From Duncaniella sp. (GTDB lineage: Bacteria; Bacteroidota; Bacteroidia; Bacteroidales; Muribaculaceae), in the NCBI RefSeq assembly GCF_029054785.1, contig NZ_JAIDEN010000165.1, positions 1 through 32,453 of the forward strand: 32,453 bases of DNA, in the 5' to 3' direction. Positions 32,361 through 32,453 of the stretch are shown here, piece by piece; positions within the stretch are counted from its first letter, which is position 1; every line of letters begins with the position of its first letter. The notes beneath the pieces are model-generated. The model saw nothing but the letters and a program-made list of their open reading frames with translations, searched no databases and was not told where the DNA came from. The position numbers and the translations under genes were made by a program.

Positions 32361-32453
32361 CCACCGCACATCCCCACCTCCAACGCTCGCTGCGTCAACC
32401 TAACCACCGCACATCCCCCACCAACACTCGCTGCATCGGCAAAACCACCGCAC
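32361..32453 (+). repeat. C-rich tandem repeat cut by the window end
   Basis: CCACCGCACATCCCC begins units at 32361 and 32404, and CCACCGCAC begins a third at 32445 (steps of 43 and 41 nt). The shared middle is AACRCTCGCTGCRTC. The strand is strongly C over G. The 32285-32360 stretch before it is C-rich but shows no clear unit or gene. Confidence 0.7.

Overview
The window looks like chromosomal DNA of a gut member of the Bacteroidales, probably family Muribaculaceae or a close relative. The basis is: several start sites preceded by the Bacteroidota -7 box TAnnTTTG (often with a TTG about 18-22 nt upstream) and little use of Shine-Dalgarno sites; a Rho factor with a very long disordered insert; a type III glutamine synthetase; the LL-diaminopimelate aminotransferase route to lysine; DUF5063 and DUF4835 proteins; and surface proteins with PCMD and calycin-like domains, one ending in a segment that resembles a type IX secretion sorting tail. 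The genus is inference; no rRNA gene is present.

Layout. (1) 1-2717: rho on the plus strand behind a long leader, closed by a perfect 32-bp palindromic terminator shared with convergent rpiB. (2) 2796-6061: minus-strand housekeeping genes yicC, gmk, nadD and DUF5063, read from a promoter that lies back to back with the tsaB promoter, and then rpiB. (3) 6063-8100: tsaB and an RNA-methyltransferase-like gene overlapping as GTGA, ending in a bidirectional terminator. (4) 8132-14768: a tight minus-strand operon dnaN, DnaQ-like exonuclease, coaBC, DUF4835, recN, rlmB. (5) 14789-23348: an EamA transporter on plus, then minus-strand units for nitrogen and amino acid metabolism: purF plus an unknown exported protein, and dapF-dapL-glnA (GSIII). 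(6) 23473-26755: a 1000-residue protein joining two response-regulator-like domains to a PEP-synthase-type ATP-grasp domain, without the phosphohistidine and PEP-binding domains.

(7) 26756-27329 is a gene-free block of nested repeats: four 60-63 nt tandem units, a 221-nt near-palindrome centred on 27074, and a run of 14-nt units. (8) 27330-31201 holds a small cell-envelope locus: an outer-membrane beta-barrel and a PCMD lipoprotein on minus, and a divergent secreted PCMD/calycin-like protein on plus. (9) 31521-32453 is a second repeat block: six 85-nt tandem units that mostly alternate between two variants, a GC-rich hairpin, a third copy of the module that forms each arm of the 27 kb palindrome, and a C-rich tandem repeat that runs off the end.

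The least explained material is (a) the receiver/ATP-grasp fusion, and (b) the dispersed module seen three times, whose apical hairpin changes sequence between copies while keeping its pairing. That points to a selected structure rather than simple junk, but only three copies are visible here.
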